NCBI GenBank assembly: GCA_012934845.2
Contig: WNNJ02000903.1
Coordinates: 81,600 to 145,599 of the forward strand
Origin: Pomphorhynchus laevis
Taxonomy: Eukaryota; Acanthocephala; Palaeacanthocephala; Echinorhynchida; Pomphorhynchidae
Direction of reading: 5' to 3'
DNA length: 64,000 nt
The translations under genes and the position numbers were made by a program. Positions 1 through 10,339 of this stretch are shown here, one piece after another (the first letter of the stretch is position 1; each line of letters opens with the position of its first letter). The notes beneath the pieces are model-generated. The model had not been told where the DNA came from and searched no databases. It saw nothing but the letters and a program-made list of their open reading frames with translations.

Positions 1-60
1 TTGTTGTGGTCATGTAAGCGTTCACTGGCACGCATTTGCCACGTTAAAATATATCTTTTC
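1..60 (+). mobile_element. 3-prime end of an L2/CR1-group LINE (copy a)
   Basis: The window opens inside the last bases of a LINE whose body lies to the left. The bases match the 3-prime ends of the copies at 1741, 5425 and 31127: a GTGG...CCAC-bounded hairpin (6-42) followed by an A/T-rich tail. Only non-coding 3-prime sequence is visible, so integrity of the copy cannot be judged. Confidence 0.8.
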
Positions 61-1135
61 TTTTGATGGATAATCTCCATAAAGTACGTTGTTTTTTATT
101 TTTTCATTTTAGATAATGTTGTATTTTTTATTATGAATTACCCTTTTAATTGATTAACAAATCAATTAAAATTTATCAACAACATCGCTACTATACACCG
201 ATGATTTAGCCATAATGCAACATATAAAGTCAAACCAGTGTGAGCTAGATGAGCTATGACATTTTGTAACATAAACAAATTAATCATGAATATTGCAAAA
301 TCGTCGTTATCTCAAATATCAATATTTAGAGTTTTGTACTGGATATTCAGATATAGGTATAAATTTTACATAAAAATAGTCATTTTGTGAATATAGTCAA
401 TGCATTGGTTCAAAATATAAATAAAATATAGCAATCGGATGTTCACAACCTAACTATCCTTTGAAAGAACGATTTATTTTAACTTGATGTTATTTCCTAT
501 TATATCGTTTTGCCTTCGCTTTATCAGTGAAGATTTAAATTGCGAAAATCATTTGTAAATAGACAAAACCCAATTCAAATTTATCAAACATTATGTTTGG
601 CTATTATGTGAAATACCGTCAAGATGCAAAAATGACTTGTTTTTATCAAAAACAGAAGTTTTATATGATCAAATTTCATTGTTTGAAAATAAAGCACTGG
701 AATTATCGAACGGCGTCTCTCTCACCCATGTGGTTAAAAATTTGCGTCTAATAAAATAAGCCATTAGACTAGAAAGCATATGTCAACGACTTAAAATGTT
801 GTCTGAAACGTCAACTTTATCATGAACGTTAATCAACATATTGCTTTCGCTAATGCCTACAAAGTTGCTGTTCGCTATCATATGTTTTCGATTTAGAATT
901 ATCATGAAATTATCTGAATCGTTGTAGAATATGTGTCGGAACGACATTTGAACGACATCACCGCTTTCAGAGTTTATTTGATTGTCTACAAATTCCTACA
1001 AATTTTCCGACCTCGTACATATGTGTATTATTAAATATATCCTGTCTAAAGATAATCCAGGATAATCAACCAAATCTTAGAAATTTATATTTATAAATTT
1101 TTAGTTATTATTAGGAGTTATTAGAAGGACAATTG
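61..1135. other. AT-rich non-coding stretch
   Basis: No open frame of useful length, no RNA gene and no recognisable repeat is seen here on either strand. Confidence 0.5.
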
Positions 1136-1139
1136 GCCA

Positions 1140-1735
1140 ACTTGACGCATCCAGGTTTAAGTTAATTTACAATGCATATGTCTTATCTTTAATGAGATAC
1201 GCTTCACCTGCATGTCACCGTCAAACTACGACAGAGATGAACCTGTACGAATCCATATTACGCAAGGCCACGCATCTTGTACCCACCCAACACAAGCTCT
1301 CATTCATTTTTCGAATCCACGCACTTGGTGTGACCACAGTGAAGAAATCTTTAAAGTCTTCTGATTTAATGTTTGTGTGGACACCGCTCAATGTTAAAAA
1401 AGGGCAGAGGGAACATGTTTGTCGTAAACTGTTCGAACTTCGAAATTCAAACAGATTGATGAGACATCACCTCACGTTAAATACCCACATTCGTCCACGA
1501 AGAAGATTTAACACAATTGTCAACCGAACGTGGAAAAGCTGGAATAAGCTACCAAGTCAAGTGGTTTCGGCCTCCAGTATTTTGTCCTTCAAGAAAATTC
1601 TGAAGAATGTACTAACATAGAACAATCGGAATTTCATTGATATTAGTTTTTTACCCTGTACCCAGCTTGTACGAGCTCTAAACTCTTTTGCTGCTGTTGT
1701 ATTTAATAATGACTGAACTTAATTAAAAAAAGGAT
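1140..1735 (+). mobile_element. C-terminal fragment of a LINE reverse transcriptase
   Basis: The + strand reads through the extreme C-terminal part of a non-LTR retrotransposon ORF2. A thumb-like stretch (YNAYVLSLMRYASPAC) is followed by an Arg-rich segment and the W-x-x-LP...F-K ending seen in many CR1/Jockey-type ORF2 proteins (WNKLPSQVV, then LSFKKIL); the frame closes at 1620. An AT-rich 3-prime tail follows to about 1735, where LINE copy b begins. Catalytic motifs lie outside the fragment, so the clade is not resolved. It is a dead 5-prime-truncated copy unrelated in sequence to the adjoining L2/CR1-group copies. Confidence 0.6.
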
Positions 1736-1740
1736 TTATT

Positions 1741-3813
1741 TTAATGTGGCAAATGCGTGCCAGCGCACGCTTACATGACCACAACAAAACAAAACTGTGA
1801 ATCAGGTGTCGAGAAGGTGTGAACGGAGGAGGTGTTTGAATGTGATAAAGGAGGGAGCGCGGCGGACGTCGAGAGGGAGTTGATTACAGGCGAGTGAGGC
1901 GGCGACGAGGAAGGATCGGAGACCGTAGTTGTTGGAGTAATTAGGAACGTGGAGTAAGAGGGTATGACAGGAACGAAGCGATAGCGAGGTGGGGCGAGTA
2001 TCGTCTAAGAAAGGAAGGTTGATGAACGATGGGGAGCCGACAGCGATGAGACGAAAAGTAACGAGAAGAAGGCGGAGTTTGATGCGGATGTGGATGGTGG
2101 GCCAGGAGAGTTGGGCAAAATATGTGGATGTGTGGTCGAAGCGACGGAGACGAAAGAGCACTCGAACGGCGGTGTTGATTATTCGTTGTAGGGGTAGGAT
2201 GATGGATTTTGGAGAATTGGCGAAAAGGCTAAGGCAGTAATCGATTTTAGGGAAAAGAAGCGATGAAAGAAGAGACATACAAGAACGGAAGTCGATAAGG
2301 GGGCGGATACGGCGGATGTCACGAAGAATTAAGTTAGACGAGCGGACCTTGTCACGGACGAAGGGTTTAAGGGAAAGGTGATCATCGAAATGGAAGCCTA
2401 AGAAAGTGAGATTGTGGACTATAGGTATGATCGATGAGGCAAAAGATACAATGGGAGGAGATATGCTTGGTTTACGGGGAATGATCCACATTATTTGGAC
2501 GTTTCGGCGTTTAGAACGAGATGGAGATTGAGAGACGCTTGTAGATAGAAGAAAGACAGTTGGAGGCAGAAATGCCGATATCGTGTATGCGATGTGCGGG
2601 TGCATGAGCATAGATTAGAATGTCATCGGCGTATTGCATGACGTTAAAGGAGTAAGGTTTGATAAATGGAGAGAGATCGCCAAGCAAAAGAGAGAAAAGC
2701 AGGGGACCTAGGACTGAACCTTGTGGAACCCCGCAAAAAATAGGGATGGGAGGGGAGCATGATGAATTAGAACAGACGCAAAAGGAACGGTCGGATAGAT
2801 ATGAGGCGAACCAAGCTACGGAGGAGAAAGAAAAGCCGTAATCATAACGAAGGCGAGAAAGGAGGACGGAGTGGTCGACAATGTCGAATGCGGAGGAGAG
2901 GTCGAGGGAGATGAGAACACTATATAGAGCCTTGTCTCGAGAAATGAGTAAGTCGTTGTACACTTTTATGCATGCGATTTCTGTCGATTGATTAGAGCGG
3001 AAAGCGGATTGGAAAGGAGGGTACAGATTGGATGAGGAGAGATAAGCGTTGATTTGTATTAAGATGAGGCGTTCTAAGAGCTTTGAAAGAGTAGGGAGTA
3101 GTAAAATGTGGCGATAGCTAGAAGGAAGGGAGGGGTCGAGCGATTGTTTCTTAAGGAGGGGACGAACGATTGCGGATTTCTAGTGTGAAGGGAAGATACG
3201 ACTGCGGATGGACGAGTTAAACAAGGTTGTGAGAAATGGGGATATCGATGAGCATATAGATTTTAATATTTGGGTAGGCAGGGGATCGGTAGGTGAGGTT
3301 TTGTTGGGCAAGGACATGAGGACAGATGATACTTCTGTAGGTGATACAGGGAGAAGATGAAAGAGTTCCGGAAGGATGAGAGTAGACTGGGCAGAGTGGG
3401 ATAGGATGGAGACCGGGGTGTGAGAGAGCAGCGTGGATACTTTAGTCTGGAGAAATGACGAATAATCATTATCATTGATGTTGCACGGCGTAGAGGAACG
3501 AGCCAGGATTGAGTCAAAAGTATGCCAGAGAGTCTTAGAGTTGAATGAAGTGATGATTTTATGCTGCCAGAAGGAGTTGCATTTGGTACGTAGTAGGTGG
3601 AGATGAGACCGGCGAAGAGCAAGATAGGAATCACGGAAAGACGGAGTGATCGAGCGGAAATCACGTCTGAGAGAGCGGTGATAGACTCGAAAAGCATGGC
3701 GGAGTCGACGCTTTGAGAGTAGGCATTGGATGTCAAACCATGGGGCACGGTGCAAGCGACGGTGTGGGTGAGACTTGAAGGGCAAGAGAATATCGAGAGT
3801 GGATGTGAGTTCT
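1741..3813 (-). mobile_element. 5-prime-truncated L2/CR1-group LINE (copy b)
   Basis: On the minus strand this runs from the ORF2 linker (3785-3180) through the reverse transcriptase (2963-2511: AFDIVDH, GVPQGSVLGP, MQYADDILIYAHAP) to the C-terminal domain (FLGFHFDDHLSLKPF to the stop at 1802) and the 3-prime hairpin. Endonuclease and ORF1 are missing, a 5-prime truncation typical of target-primed reverse transcription. The frame is broken by single-base losses around 2490-2535, judged against the copy in the ARGLU1 intron. The last 220 or so residues are identical to that copy, so both are young. Its 5-prime end abuts a 44-bp direct repeat. Confidence 0.9.
1746..1782 (-). other. 3-prime terminal hairpin of LINE copy b
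   Basis: Read on the minus strand: outer GTGG/CCAC pairing and an inner perfect 6-bp stem GCGTGC/GCACGC with loop GCTG. The same element closes copies a, c and e. By analogy with eel UnaL2 it is a plausible recognition site for the element's own reverse transcriptase. Confidence 0.7.
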
Positions 3814-4367
3814 TCTCATAAAATAGTATTAATTTTAAAGATCATAGGTATATTTAGTTATAATTAATTTATTTAAGTGTTATTAATTTTTATCCTTCCT
3901 CACAAATAAATTAAATTCGAGTTGAATGTAATAAATACAATGGCTATACGTTAACGATATTGTGTTGATAACACCACAGCGTCTGTTGCAAGCATATGAT
4001 TTAAGTGATAGCCACACTTTAGTTGCGTATGAATTTGTCAAATAATCTAAGTTGAAAATTATATTTTGCTTATTTTGATTTGCTTTTTACATTTTTCGTT
4101 CAGTTCCTAAAATTTGTTTTCCGTTCATTTTTATATTTTATGATGTTTCTTTCGTTTTGACGTACGAAAACAAAAATGCTCCAGCTTAGTTTTGTTTTCC
4201 AAAAGCCAACTTAATTAGATTTAAGAAGTTATATATCCGTGTTTATTAACCTTTTTTGAACAGTAACCCAATATTGCTCGGCCTAGTTACATCGTGCAAC
4301 GAATATGTTTGTTAACCCAAACATCTTCTCATAAAATAGTATTAATTTTAAAGATCATAGGTATATT
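3811..4367. repeat. 44-bp direct repeats flanking a 469-bp segment
   Basis: The stretch starting TCTTCTCATAAAATAG at 3811-3854 recurs without mismatch at 4324-4367. The 469 bp between (3855-4323) holds no open frame and has no obvious inverted ends. The left copy touches the truncated 5-prime end of LINE copy b. It could be an insertion with an unusually long duplication, or a local rearrangement. Confidence 0.75.
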
Positions 4368-4790
4368 AAGTTCTCACGAACGGTGAAACAACTTATTGAT
4401 AATTTGAATAAATCTGAAAAACAATAAATGACTTTACAATAAAAGTTTCGTACAAAAATGATTATGTATTTTACAATATAATTAATTTCAATTAATAAGA
4501 TGGTTGTTCTTGTGTTCTATTCATCAATTGCATAATCCGTGGCTATATCTTCGATAATGTCAGTCTCATGTGATTGCTGAGTTCAAGTCTGTTCGTTGAC
4601 TTCGTTTTTAATAGAGTCAAAGTAGAGAAACGCTGCTTGCAAAGATAATATTTTTTTTAACGAAAAAAACGAATTTATTTGACAAAGACACTGCAAAATC
4701 ATAACAAAAGTAACAATGAAAAAAATTTATCTGAGACACCATGAGCTAGCCCGCACGAGAGCTATTCCAATGGAACGTCTGAATCGGCTA
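4368..4790. other. AT-rich non-coding stretch
   Basis: Low-complexity A/T sequence. No gene or repeat is recognised. Confidence 0.5.
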
Positions 4791-4791
4791 A

Positions 4792-5365
4792 TCACGTCAC
4801 TGTAACGGCACTCACCGCTACGTCTTTTGCTAAGCGTTTTACCAACTGTTCTGCCTCATCCCCTAATCCACCTTGTATTGACAAAATAACTGGTATAAAA
4901 GCTGCTCTCTCGATCTTGGATATCCGTTCGGAGTACTTAGCCTTTTTTCGATTCTCGTTATAACTGAACGCTGATCGTGGATTCATTGTGGCATAGGAAC
5001 GAGCATGTGTATTAAATACAGAAATGTCCAGGTACGACCGCTCAGACGGGACGCCAAACAACCCCGAACACAAGACGTCAAGACGTGCATTGCGATCTAG
5101 TGTAGTGGAAGAAGAATCGAATTGAATAGTTGGATCAACGGGAGAAAGCAGTGGCTCAGTTGTAGTTAATGAACACACCTCTGAAGTTAATTTGGCGAAA
5201 ATGTCTCTGATCACATTGTGCCTTACTATTGATTTCCCTCCGCATTTGCAAGATAATGAATGAACAACACTAAGAACTTCCCCACATACACATTTGCCTG
5301 AAGTATTTAAAATTTGCCACCCATATCTGACAGAGAGACCATCGGAAAATTCTTGATTGCTTAAG
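4792..5365 (-). mobile_element. C-terminal fragment of a REL-type reverse transcriptase element
   Basis: The minus strand encodes a zinc-knuckle-like CVC...HSLSC segment (5330-5230), then RHNVIRDIFAKL, then a restriction-endonuclease-like domain with NARLDVLCSGLFG, YLDISVFNTHARSY and NENRKKAKYSERI, ending near 4792. A knuckle before a PD-(D/E)XK-like nuclease is the C-terminal layout of R2/R4/CRE-type retroelements. The same order occurs in the longer copy at 15.1-17.9 kb. The reverse transcriptase itself is absent, so this is a short relic. Exact family is uncertain. Confidence 0.65.
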
Positions 5366-5436
5366 AATAATTATATTATTCTTATAATATAATTATATTA
5401 TTCTTTTTTTAATAATAATACAATAATTTATTTAAC

Positions 5437-5474
5437 GTGGCAAATGCGTCCAAAATGAACGCTTACATGACCAC
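5437..5474 (-). other. 3-prime terminal hairpin of LINE copy c
   Basis: Minus-strand stem GCGTTC/GGACGC around loop ATTTT, within outer GTGG/CCAC. Relative to copies b and e, the fifth pair changed from G-C to U-G and pairing is kept, which supports a conserved RNA structure. Confidence 0.65.
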
Positions 5475-5514
5475 TAACAAACAAAAAAGAACATCAAAGA
5501 TTACAGGTAATTAG

Positions 5515-8415
5515 TTAATTGTTGAAAAAGAATTGGATTTGTCGTTTGAAGCACTGCAGGGAAGTTGATTGGCGTATATGAATGGGCAGATGATTCCACG
5601 ATAGAGGAGCAGCCACCAGGAAGGAGCGGAGTCCAAAGGAGGTAGAGTAGTTTGGGACATGTAAAAGAAGGGAATTACAGGAACGCAAGGAACAGTAAAC
5701 AGGACGAGAATTATCAAGAAAAGGAAGGTTGAGAAATGAAGGGGTATGAAAAGTTACAAGGCGGAAAGCAACGATAAGAAGACGAATTTGAACACGACAA
5801 TAAATTGTAGGCAAATCGAGAGAAGCAAGATGGTAGGATGTATGATCAAAACGACGAAGACGGAGGAGAATTCGGACAGCTGCGTTGACGATGCGTTGTA
5901 GGGGAAGAAGAGTGGATTTAGGTGAGTTGGAAAATAGACTAAGACAATAATCGAGTCTAGAAAAAAGGAGAGATGATATGAGAGTCATACAAGAAGGGAA
6001 ATCGATCAATCTACGAACTTGACGGAGGTTGCGGAGTATCAAGGTAGATAAGCGTACTTTATCTCTAACGAAAGGTTTAAGTGAAAGTCGGTTGTCAAAA
6101 TGGAAGCCTAGGAAAACGAGATTATCAACGATAGGAAGAATTGTAGAATTTAATGATACGGAGGGAGGTTCGAAGCCGAGGCGTCGAGGTAGGATCCACA
6201 TAATTTTGGATTTATCAGGATTCAGAGAAAGGCGAAGGGAAGAAAGATGATTGGAAATTGAGACAAGACAGTCGGAAGCAGAAACACTAAGATCGTGAAT
6301 ACGATAAACAGGTGCATGAGCATAGATGAGAATGTCATCAGCATATTGCATAACATGGAAGTTAAATTTATGAGAAATCGAAGACAAATCACCAAGAAGA
6401 AGAGAGAAAAGTATAGGGCCTAATACGGAGCCTTGTGGAACACCGGACGGAATGGATGAAGGATGGGAGAGAGAAGAGTTAGAATATACGCGAAATGTAC
6501 GGTTTGATAGATATGAAGAAAACCATGATACAGTGGGTAAAGAGAAGCCATAATCATGACGAAGGCGATGGAGAAGAATCGAGTGATCGACGATGTCAAA
6601 AGCAGACGATAGATCAAGAGAAACTATGACACTACATAATTTATGATCGCGCGATATGAGTAAGTCGTTATAAACTTTAAGACATGCAATTTCGGTAGAG
6701 TAATTAGAGCGAAAAGCGGCTTGGAAGGGAGGAAATAAGTTAGAGGAATAGAGATATGTATTAACTTGCTTAAGAACGAGACGCTCAAGGAGTTTAGAGA
6801 GGGTTGGGAGAAGTGAAATAGGACGGTACGAAGATGGTAGTGAGGAGTCGAGAGATTGCTTTTTGATGAGAGGACGAACAGTGGCGCATTTCCAGATGGA
6901 AGGAAATGTACGGCTACGGATGGACGAGTTGAACAATGTGGTTAGGAAGGGTAAGATAAAGGAGCAGATATTTTTAAGCAAGTGAGTGGGAATTGGGTCA
7001 GAAGGAGAGGTTTTATTAGGTAATGACAGCAGAACCGAAGAAACTTCATCAGACGAAACGGGAAGAAGGTGTAATAGTTCTGGGAGGGAAGTATTTAAAG
7101 ATAAGAGTGGGTACAAGGGGGCTATGGGTAGTAGGAAAAGTAAATTAGATAGCTTAGTTTGTAGATAAGAAGAAAATTCATCAGGATTTATATTACAAGG
7201 GGTAGATGATCGTGAAAGAATTGAGTTTAAGATTTTCCAATGAGATTTAGAGTTTGAAGATGACTCGAGTTGATTTCGCCAAAAGAGAGTACGTTTAGTA
7301 CGGATAAGAATAAGATGTGAACGGCGTAGAGAAAAGTAGGAATCACGGAGATTTGGAGGGAGTGAGTTGTGAGAACGTTTAAGAAAACGATTATACACAC
7401 GAAAAGAGTGACGGAGTCGACGCTTAGAAAGACTACAGTCAGAATCGAACCAGGGAGCATGGCGCAAGCGCTGAGAGCGTCGGAGTCGACTAGGCAGAAG
7501 TTTATTGATAATAGACATAAGTTCAGAATCAAACAGAATGCAGAGATCATCGGGAGAGAGATAGTTAAGAGGAAGTGAAAAGAGTGAAGAATTGAGTAAG
7601 GCTGTGCAGAGAATAGGGATATCGAGAAGTTTCCAGGGTCGACTTGGTGTGGATATTGGTGGAGGCGGAGAAGGAGGATGGGGACGAGTAAGAGTAAGAG
7701 TGACAAGGAAATGATCGGACAAACCGGGATCAGTAATTGACAAGGAAGTATAGTAATTGAAGCAGATAGGGACAGCAATGATGTCGAGAGCACCGCCGAG
7801 AATATGAGTTGGGCTTGTTGAAAGTAATTTATAGTTAAAATCAGAAAAAAAATTAGTTAAAGTGATAAAGTCTGGGTCAGCCGGGCGATCAAGACGAATG
7901 TTATAGTCCCCGAGAACAAAAGAAGGAGTATAAGACAAGGAACAGTGAGACATAAGATCTGCAAGTTCGGTAAAGAAGATACGTGAGGGGGCAACTGAAC
8001 CTGGACGGTATACAATCACAAGTTTTAGAGGGAAAGGAGTTGATAATCTGCATATGAGTAATTCGAACGAGGTGTAATGGATGTTAACGTTAATTTTACG
8101 TAAAGACATTGGGTGACGAGCAATGGCAACAATACCGCCATGGTTAAAATCATTTGATGTATGAGAGGCAATTTGACGAGCTGATTCAACTAAAGAACAA
8201 CCAGAGCGACATAGACGACGAATAGCAAGATCGTCGGAGTCACAATGCCAGGATTCGGTAATGCAGAGAATATCGATAGATAATTGATCGAAGATATCAA
8301 GGAGCATATCAGCTTTATGAAGAATGGAGCGAGTGTTGAATAGACTAAGACGAAAAGTATGCTTAGGAGCGAGATCGACTAGCGAAGAAGACAAGGGGGA
8401 GAGATGGGACGCCAT
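5515..8415 (-). CDS. LINE ORF2: AP-endonuclease and reverse transcriptase
   Basis: A 966-residue open frame. The N-terminal third is an APE-type endonuclease: FNTRS (about residue 27), ITESW, HGGIVAIAR, VYRPGS, the catalytic LGDYNIRLD, then ALDIIAV and GLSDHFLV. A linker precedes the reverse transcriptase, with SLDLSSAFDIVDH, PSGVPQGSVLGPILF and the active-site box MQYADDILIYAHAP. A C-terminal domain (FLGFHFDNRLSLKPF onward) completes it. The enzyme nicks target DNA and copies its RNA from the nick. The chosen ATG (8415) lies inside the 3-prime end of ORF1 in another frame, so reinitiation or frameshifting is implied. Motif order and length match the L2/CR1 group; the exact clade needs a phylogeny. 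Confidence 0.92.
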   Translation of the reverse strand: MASHLSPLSSSLVDLAPKHTFRLSLFNTRSILHKADMLLDIFDQLSIDILCITESWHCDSDDLAIRRLCRSGCSLVESARQIASHTSNDFNHGGIVAIARHPMSLRKINVNIHYTSFELLICRLSTPFPLKLVIVYRPGSVAPSRIFFTELADLMSHCSLSYTPSFVLGDYNIRLDRPADPDFITLTNFFSDFNYKLLSTSPTHILGGALDIIAVPICFNYYTSLSITDPGLSDHFLVTLTLTRPHPPSPPPPISTPSRPWKLLDIPILCTALLNSSLFSLPLNYLSPDDLCILFDSELMSIINKLLPSRLRRSQRLRHAPWFDSDCSLSKRRLRHSFRVYNRFLKRSHNSLPPNLRDSYFSLRRSHLILIRTKRTLFWRNQLESSSNSKSHWKILNSILSRSSTPCNINPDEFSSYLQTKLSNLLFLLPIAPLYPLLSLNTSLPELLHLLPVSSDEVSSVLLSLPNKTSPSDPIPTHLLKNICSFILPFLTTLFNSSIRSRTFPSIWKCATVRPLIKKQSLDSSLPSSYRPISLLPTLSKLLERLVLKQVNTYLYSSNLFPPFQAAFRSNYSTEIACLKVYNDLLISRDHKLCSVIVSLDLSSAFDIVDHSILLHRLRHDYGFSLPTVSWFSSYLSNRTFRVYSNSSLSHPSSIPSGVPQGSVLGPILFSLLLGDLSSISHKFNFHVMQYADDILIYAHAPVYRIHDLSVSASDCLVSISNHLSSLRLSLNPDKSKIMWILPRRLGFEPPSVSLNSTILPIVDNLVFLGFHFDNRLSLKPFVRDKVRLSTLILRNLRQVRRLIDFPSCMTLISSLLFSRLDYCLSLFSNSPKSTLLPLQRIVNAAVRILLRLRRFDHTSYHLASLDLPTIYCRVQIRLLIVAFRLVTFHTPSFLNLPFLDNSRPVYCSLRSCNSLLLHVPNYSTSFGLRSFLVAAPLSWNHLPIHIRQSTSLQCFKRQIQFFFNN

Positions 8416-9746
8416 CGAATTTTTAGCCTTGTGTGAACAACGTGAAAATTTCCGTTGATTTTACGTATAGATAAGGATGACTCGCCGTTTGTTTCAAGTC
8501 GATTTTTCTCAATGCGAGCTAAATTGAGCTGGTCAATATCAGAAGCGGAGCGGTCAGGAAAGATACGGCAAGTACATGAAGTGGTAAGAAGTTTAAAACG
8601 TTGGGAGTGTACCGAAGAGGCATGTCGGAAAACAATTTTTAGGAGTGGAGGACTGAGATGATTGGATTTAGTGGATTTGTTTAAACGGATCAAAGATACA
8701 GGAGCGATATTATTGAAGAGGGATGGATTATTATCAGGAAGAATGGTTGCTAGGATAGACCTGAAAGCAGATACATCATCATCGAGGCGACATTGAGGAG
8801 AAGCAGATTCGGAAACCTTTAAATTAGATATGATAATGCATCGATCGCGCGAAGGAAAACGATTACGTAGTGGTGGACGGAAAGACCTGGTAGCAGTAGA
8901 GGCAGAAGAGCAGCTAAACGTGGGAATTACAGGGGTGCTTAGTGAAGATTTTAGATAGTTTGGAGCATGTGTGACAGGAGTGGAGTGTTGAATCGGTTGA
9001 TCGGAGATGTTACTGGAGATGATTTTGACGGAAGGATGTAAATTATTGATAGGTGATACGGTTGGAGCATGTGTGACAGAAGTGGATTGTTGAATAGGTT
9101 GAACGGAGATGTTACTGGAGATAATTTTGACAGAAGGATGTAAATTATTGAGAAGTGATACGGTAGAGGTAGAGTAAGGAGTACGTGAAGAGAAGAAAGA
9201 AGTATGATATGTATTTAGATGTGGGGATGAATAGGAAAAATGAGGTACGAGATGAAGGCCTTTACTGTTTGCATTGTTAGGAAGATGAAGATTATGGGAA
9301 GTTTTATCCGTAGTTAAAGGAGGAGTGTGTGTGAGAGAAGTTTCAAGAACGGATTTCATAGATGACGAAGGAGTTAGTAAGCAAACGGATGACGACGATA
9401 GATTGGAAGATATGTTGTCGTTTGTTGATGTTCCATGTATAACAGCGGTCTGAGTCGACTGAGAGATATCAAGTTTATTTATTGAGCACAAATCTGTTTT
9501 GTTAGCGTTCAGAACGTCTCCACCGTTTGAGTGGTCATTCTTCATTAGCTTACCTACGAGGGCAGCACAACAGAAGCCGCAGAGGAAATTCCGATTTAAA
9601 ACGTTGTCCTCGTCAGTGAAAGGAATGGCAACGTGAGTCCAAACATTGCAGTTCTTGTTGTCGCATCCAATTTGCTTTTTGATGTAAGCTTCCTTGACGG
9701 ACTTGAGTTGCTGGCCGACATTTTTAGTTAGCTTTCTCTTTGCCAT
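8379..9746 (-). CDS. LINE ORF1: zinc-finger and RNA-binding-like protein
   Basis: A 455-residue frame. Near the N-terminus, GCDNKNCNVWTHVAIPF followed by FLCGFC has the spacing of a PHD-like zinc finger (C-x4-C, H, C-x2-C), as in CR1-type ORF1 proteins. A Ser/Thr/Pro-rich middle contains a 34-residue tandem duplication (NNLHPSVKIISSNIS twice; DNA about 8961-9164). The C-terminal part has RDRCIIISNLKV, which resembles an RRM-like strand, and ends in a basic tail overlapping ORF2. The likely role is binding the element RNA and assisting integration. The ATG at 9746 is chosen because the zinc-finger region follows at once and the 5-prime UTR repeats precede it. Confidence 0.85.
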   Translation of the reverse strand: MAKRKLTKNVGQQLKSVKEAYIKKQIGCDNKNCNVWTHVAIPFTDEDNVLNRNFLCGFCCAALVGKLMKNDHSNGGDVLNANKTDLCSINKLDISQSTQTAVIHGTSTNDNISSNLSSSSVCLLTPSSSMKSVLETSLTHTPPLTTDKTSHNLHLPNNANSKGLHLVPHFSYSSPHLNTYHTSFFSSRTPYSTSTVSLLNNLHPSVKIISSNISVQPIQQSTSVTHAPTVSPINNLHPSVKIISSNISDQPIQHSTPVTHAPNYLKSSLSTPVIPTFSCSSASTATRSFRPPLRNRFPSRDRCIIISNLKVSESASPQCRLDDDVSAFRSILATILPDNNPSLFNNIAPVSLIRLNKSTKSNHLSPPLLKIVFRHASSVHSQRFKLLTTSCTCRIFPDRSASDIDQLNLARIEKNRLETNGESSLSIRKINGNFHVVHTRLKIRWRPISPPCLLR

Positions 9747-9975
9747 AATAAAATGTTAATTAGTTAGTTATAATCAAGAATGTTTAAACTCCGTTAGTCT
9801 GCAAGTCGTTAGTTGTAAGTAGCGAGCGGATGTCGTCGATGGTTGTCGATGGTTGTCGATAATTGTCAAGCGGATGGTTGTCGTTAGTTGTCGTCGAAAG
9901 TTGTCGTTGGTTGTCTGGAACTGAAATCTGGAACTGAAATCTGGAATGTAAGAACTTTAATAACCAATACTTTAT
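9747..9975 (-). promoter_or_regulatory. 5-prime UTR with short tandem repeats, LINE copy c
   Basis: This contains repeated CTGGAACTGAAAT units (about 9920-9952) and several near-repeats of GGTTGTCG (about 9830-9925). The related copy d has the same CTGGAACTGA core in longer units next to GAGCGTAGC elements. Reiterated 5-prime UTR units in LINEs often act as internal promoters. That role is inferred here. Confidence 0.5.
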
Positions 9976-10205
9976 AAGTTGTTGGAAATGGCAAAATTTC
10001 ATGGAGCGCTACTTTTGATAGACTTCGATACGCAATGATCTGTCGAAGCCATAAATCATGTAATTCATTGGCCTCAAATATTGTTTTGGCTTCGGAGTTT
10101 GACTATAGATCTATGAGATCATCTGCTAATTTATTGTCTTCTTCGATTTTCGCAAAAACGGTTGTTCAATCCAGGAGAAGTTTGGTTTCTCACCAAGATA
10201 ATGTC
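9976..10205 (-). mobile_element. hAT transposase C-terminal relic
   Basis: In one minus-strand frame the residues KIEEDNKLADDLIDL, EAKTIFEANELHDLWL, YRSLSKVALHEI and LPFPTTY resemble the C-terminal dimerisation region of ZBED/Buster-like hAT transposases (AKTIF...FW...YP.LS..A...LPF.TTY). The frame is interrupted by stops and ends abruptly where LINE copy c begins, so the LINE probably inserted here or replaced the end. It is a decayed DNA transposon. Confidence 0.6.
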
Positions 10206-10339
10206 CGATTGGATTTCTAATTCTGACAGATGTTCCATGATGTTTTTAATCAATTCCTCTGAAGTATATGTATTTCTAAGCTTATCATCGAACAATCTGA
10301 AATTGGCTATATTTCCTTGACGTCATGATGATATGAACA

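Larger units (their letters stand above)
5425..9975 (-). mobile_element. Full-length L2/CR1-group LINE (copy c), both ORFs open
   Basis: A complete element on the minus strand: a 5-prime UTR with short tandem repeats (about 9975-9747), ORF1 (9746-8379), ORF2 (8415-5515) overlapping ORF1 by 37 bp, a short 3-prime UTR and the conserved 3-prime hairpin (5474-5437) with an AT-rich tail. No stop or frameshift is seen in either ORF, and endonuclease and polymerase motifs are present, so the copy looks competent. It belongs to a different subfamily from copies b, d and e. No clear target-site duplication was found. The right edge lies in a hAT transposase relic. Confidence 0.88.
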
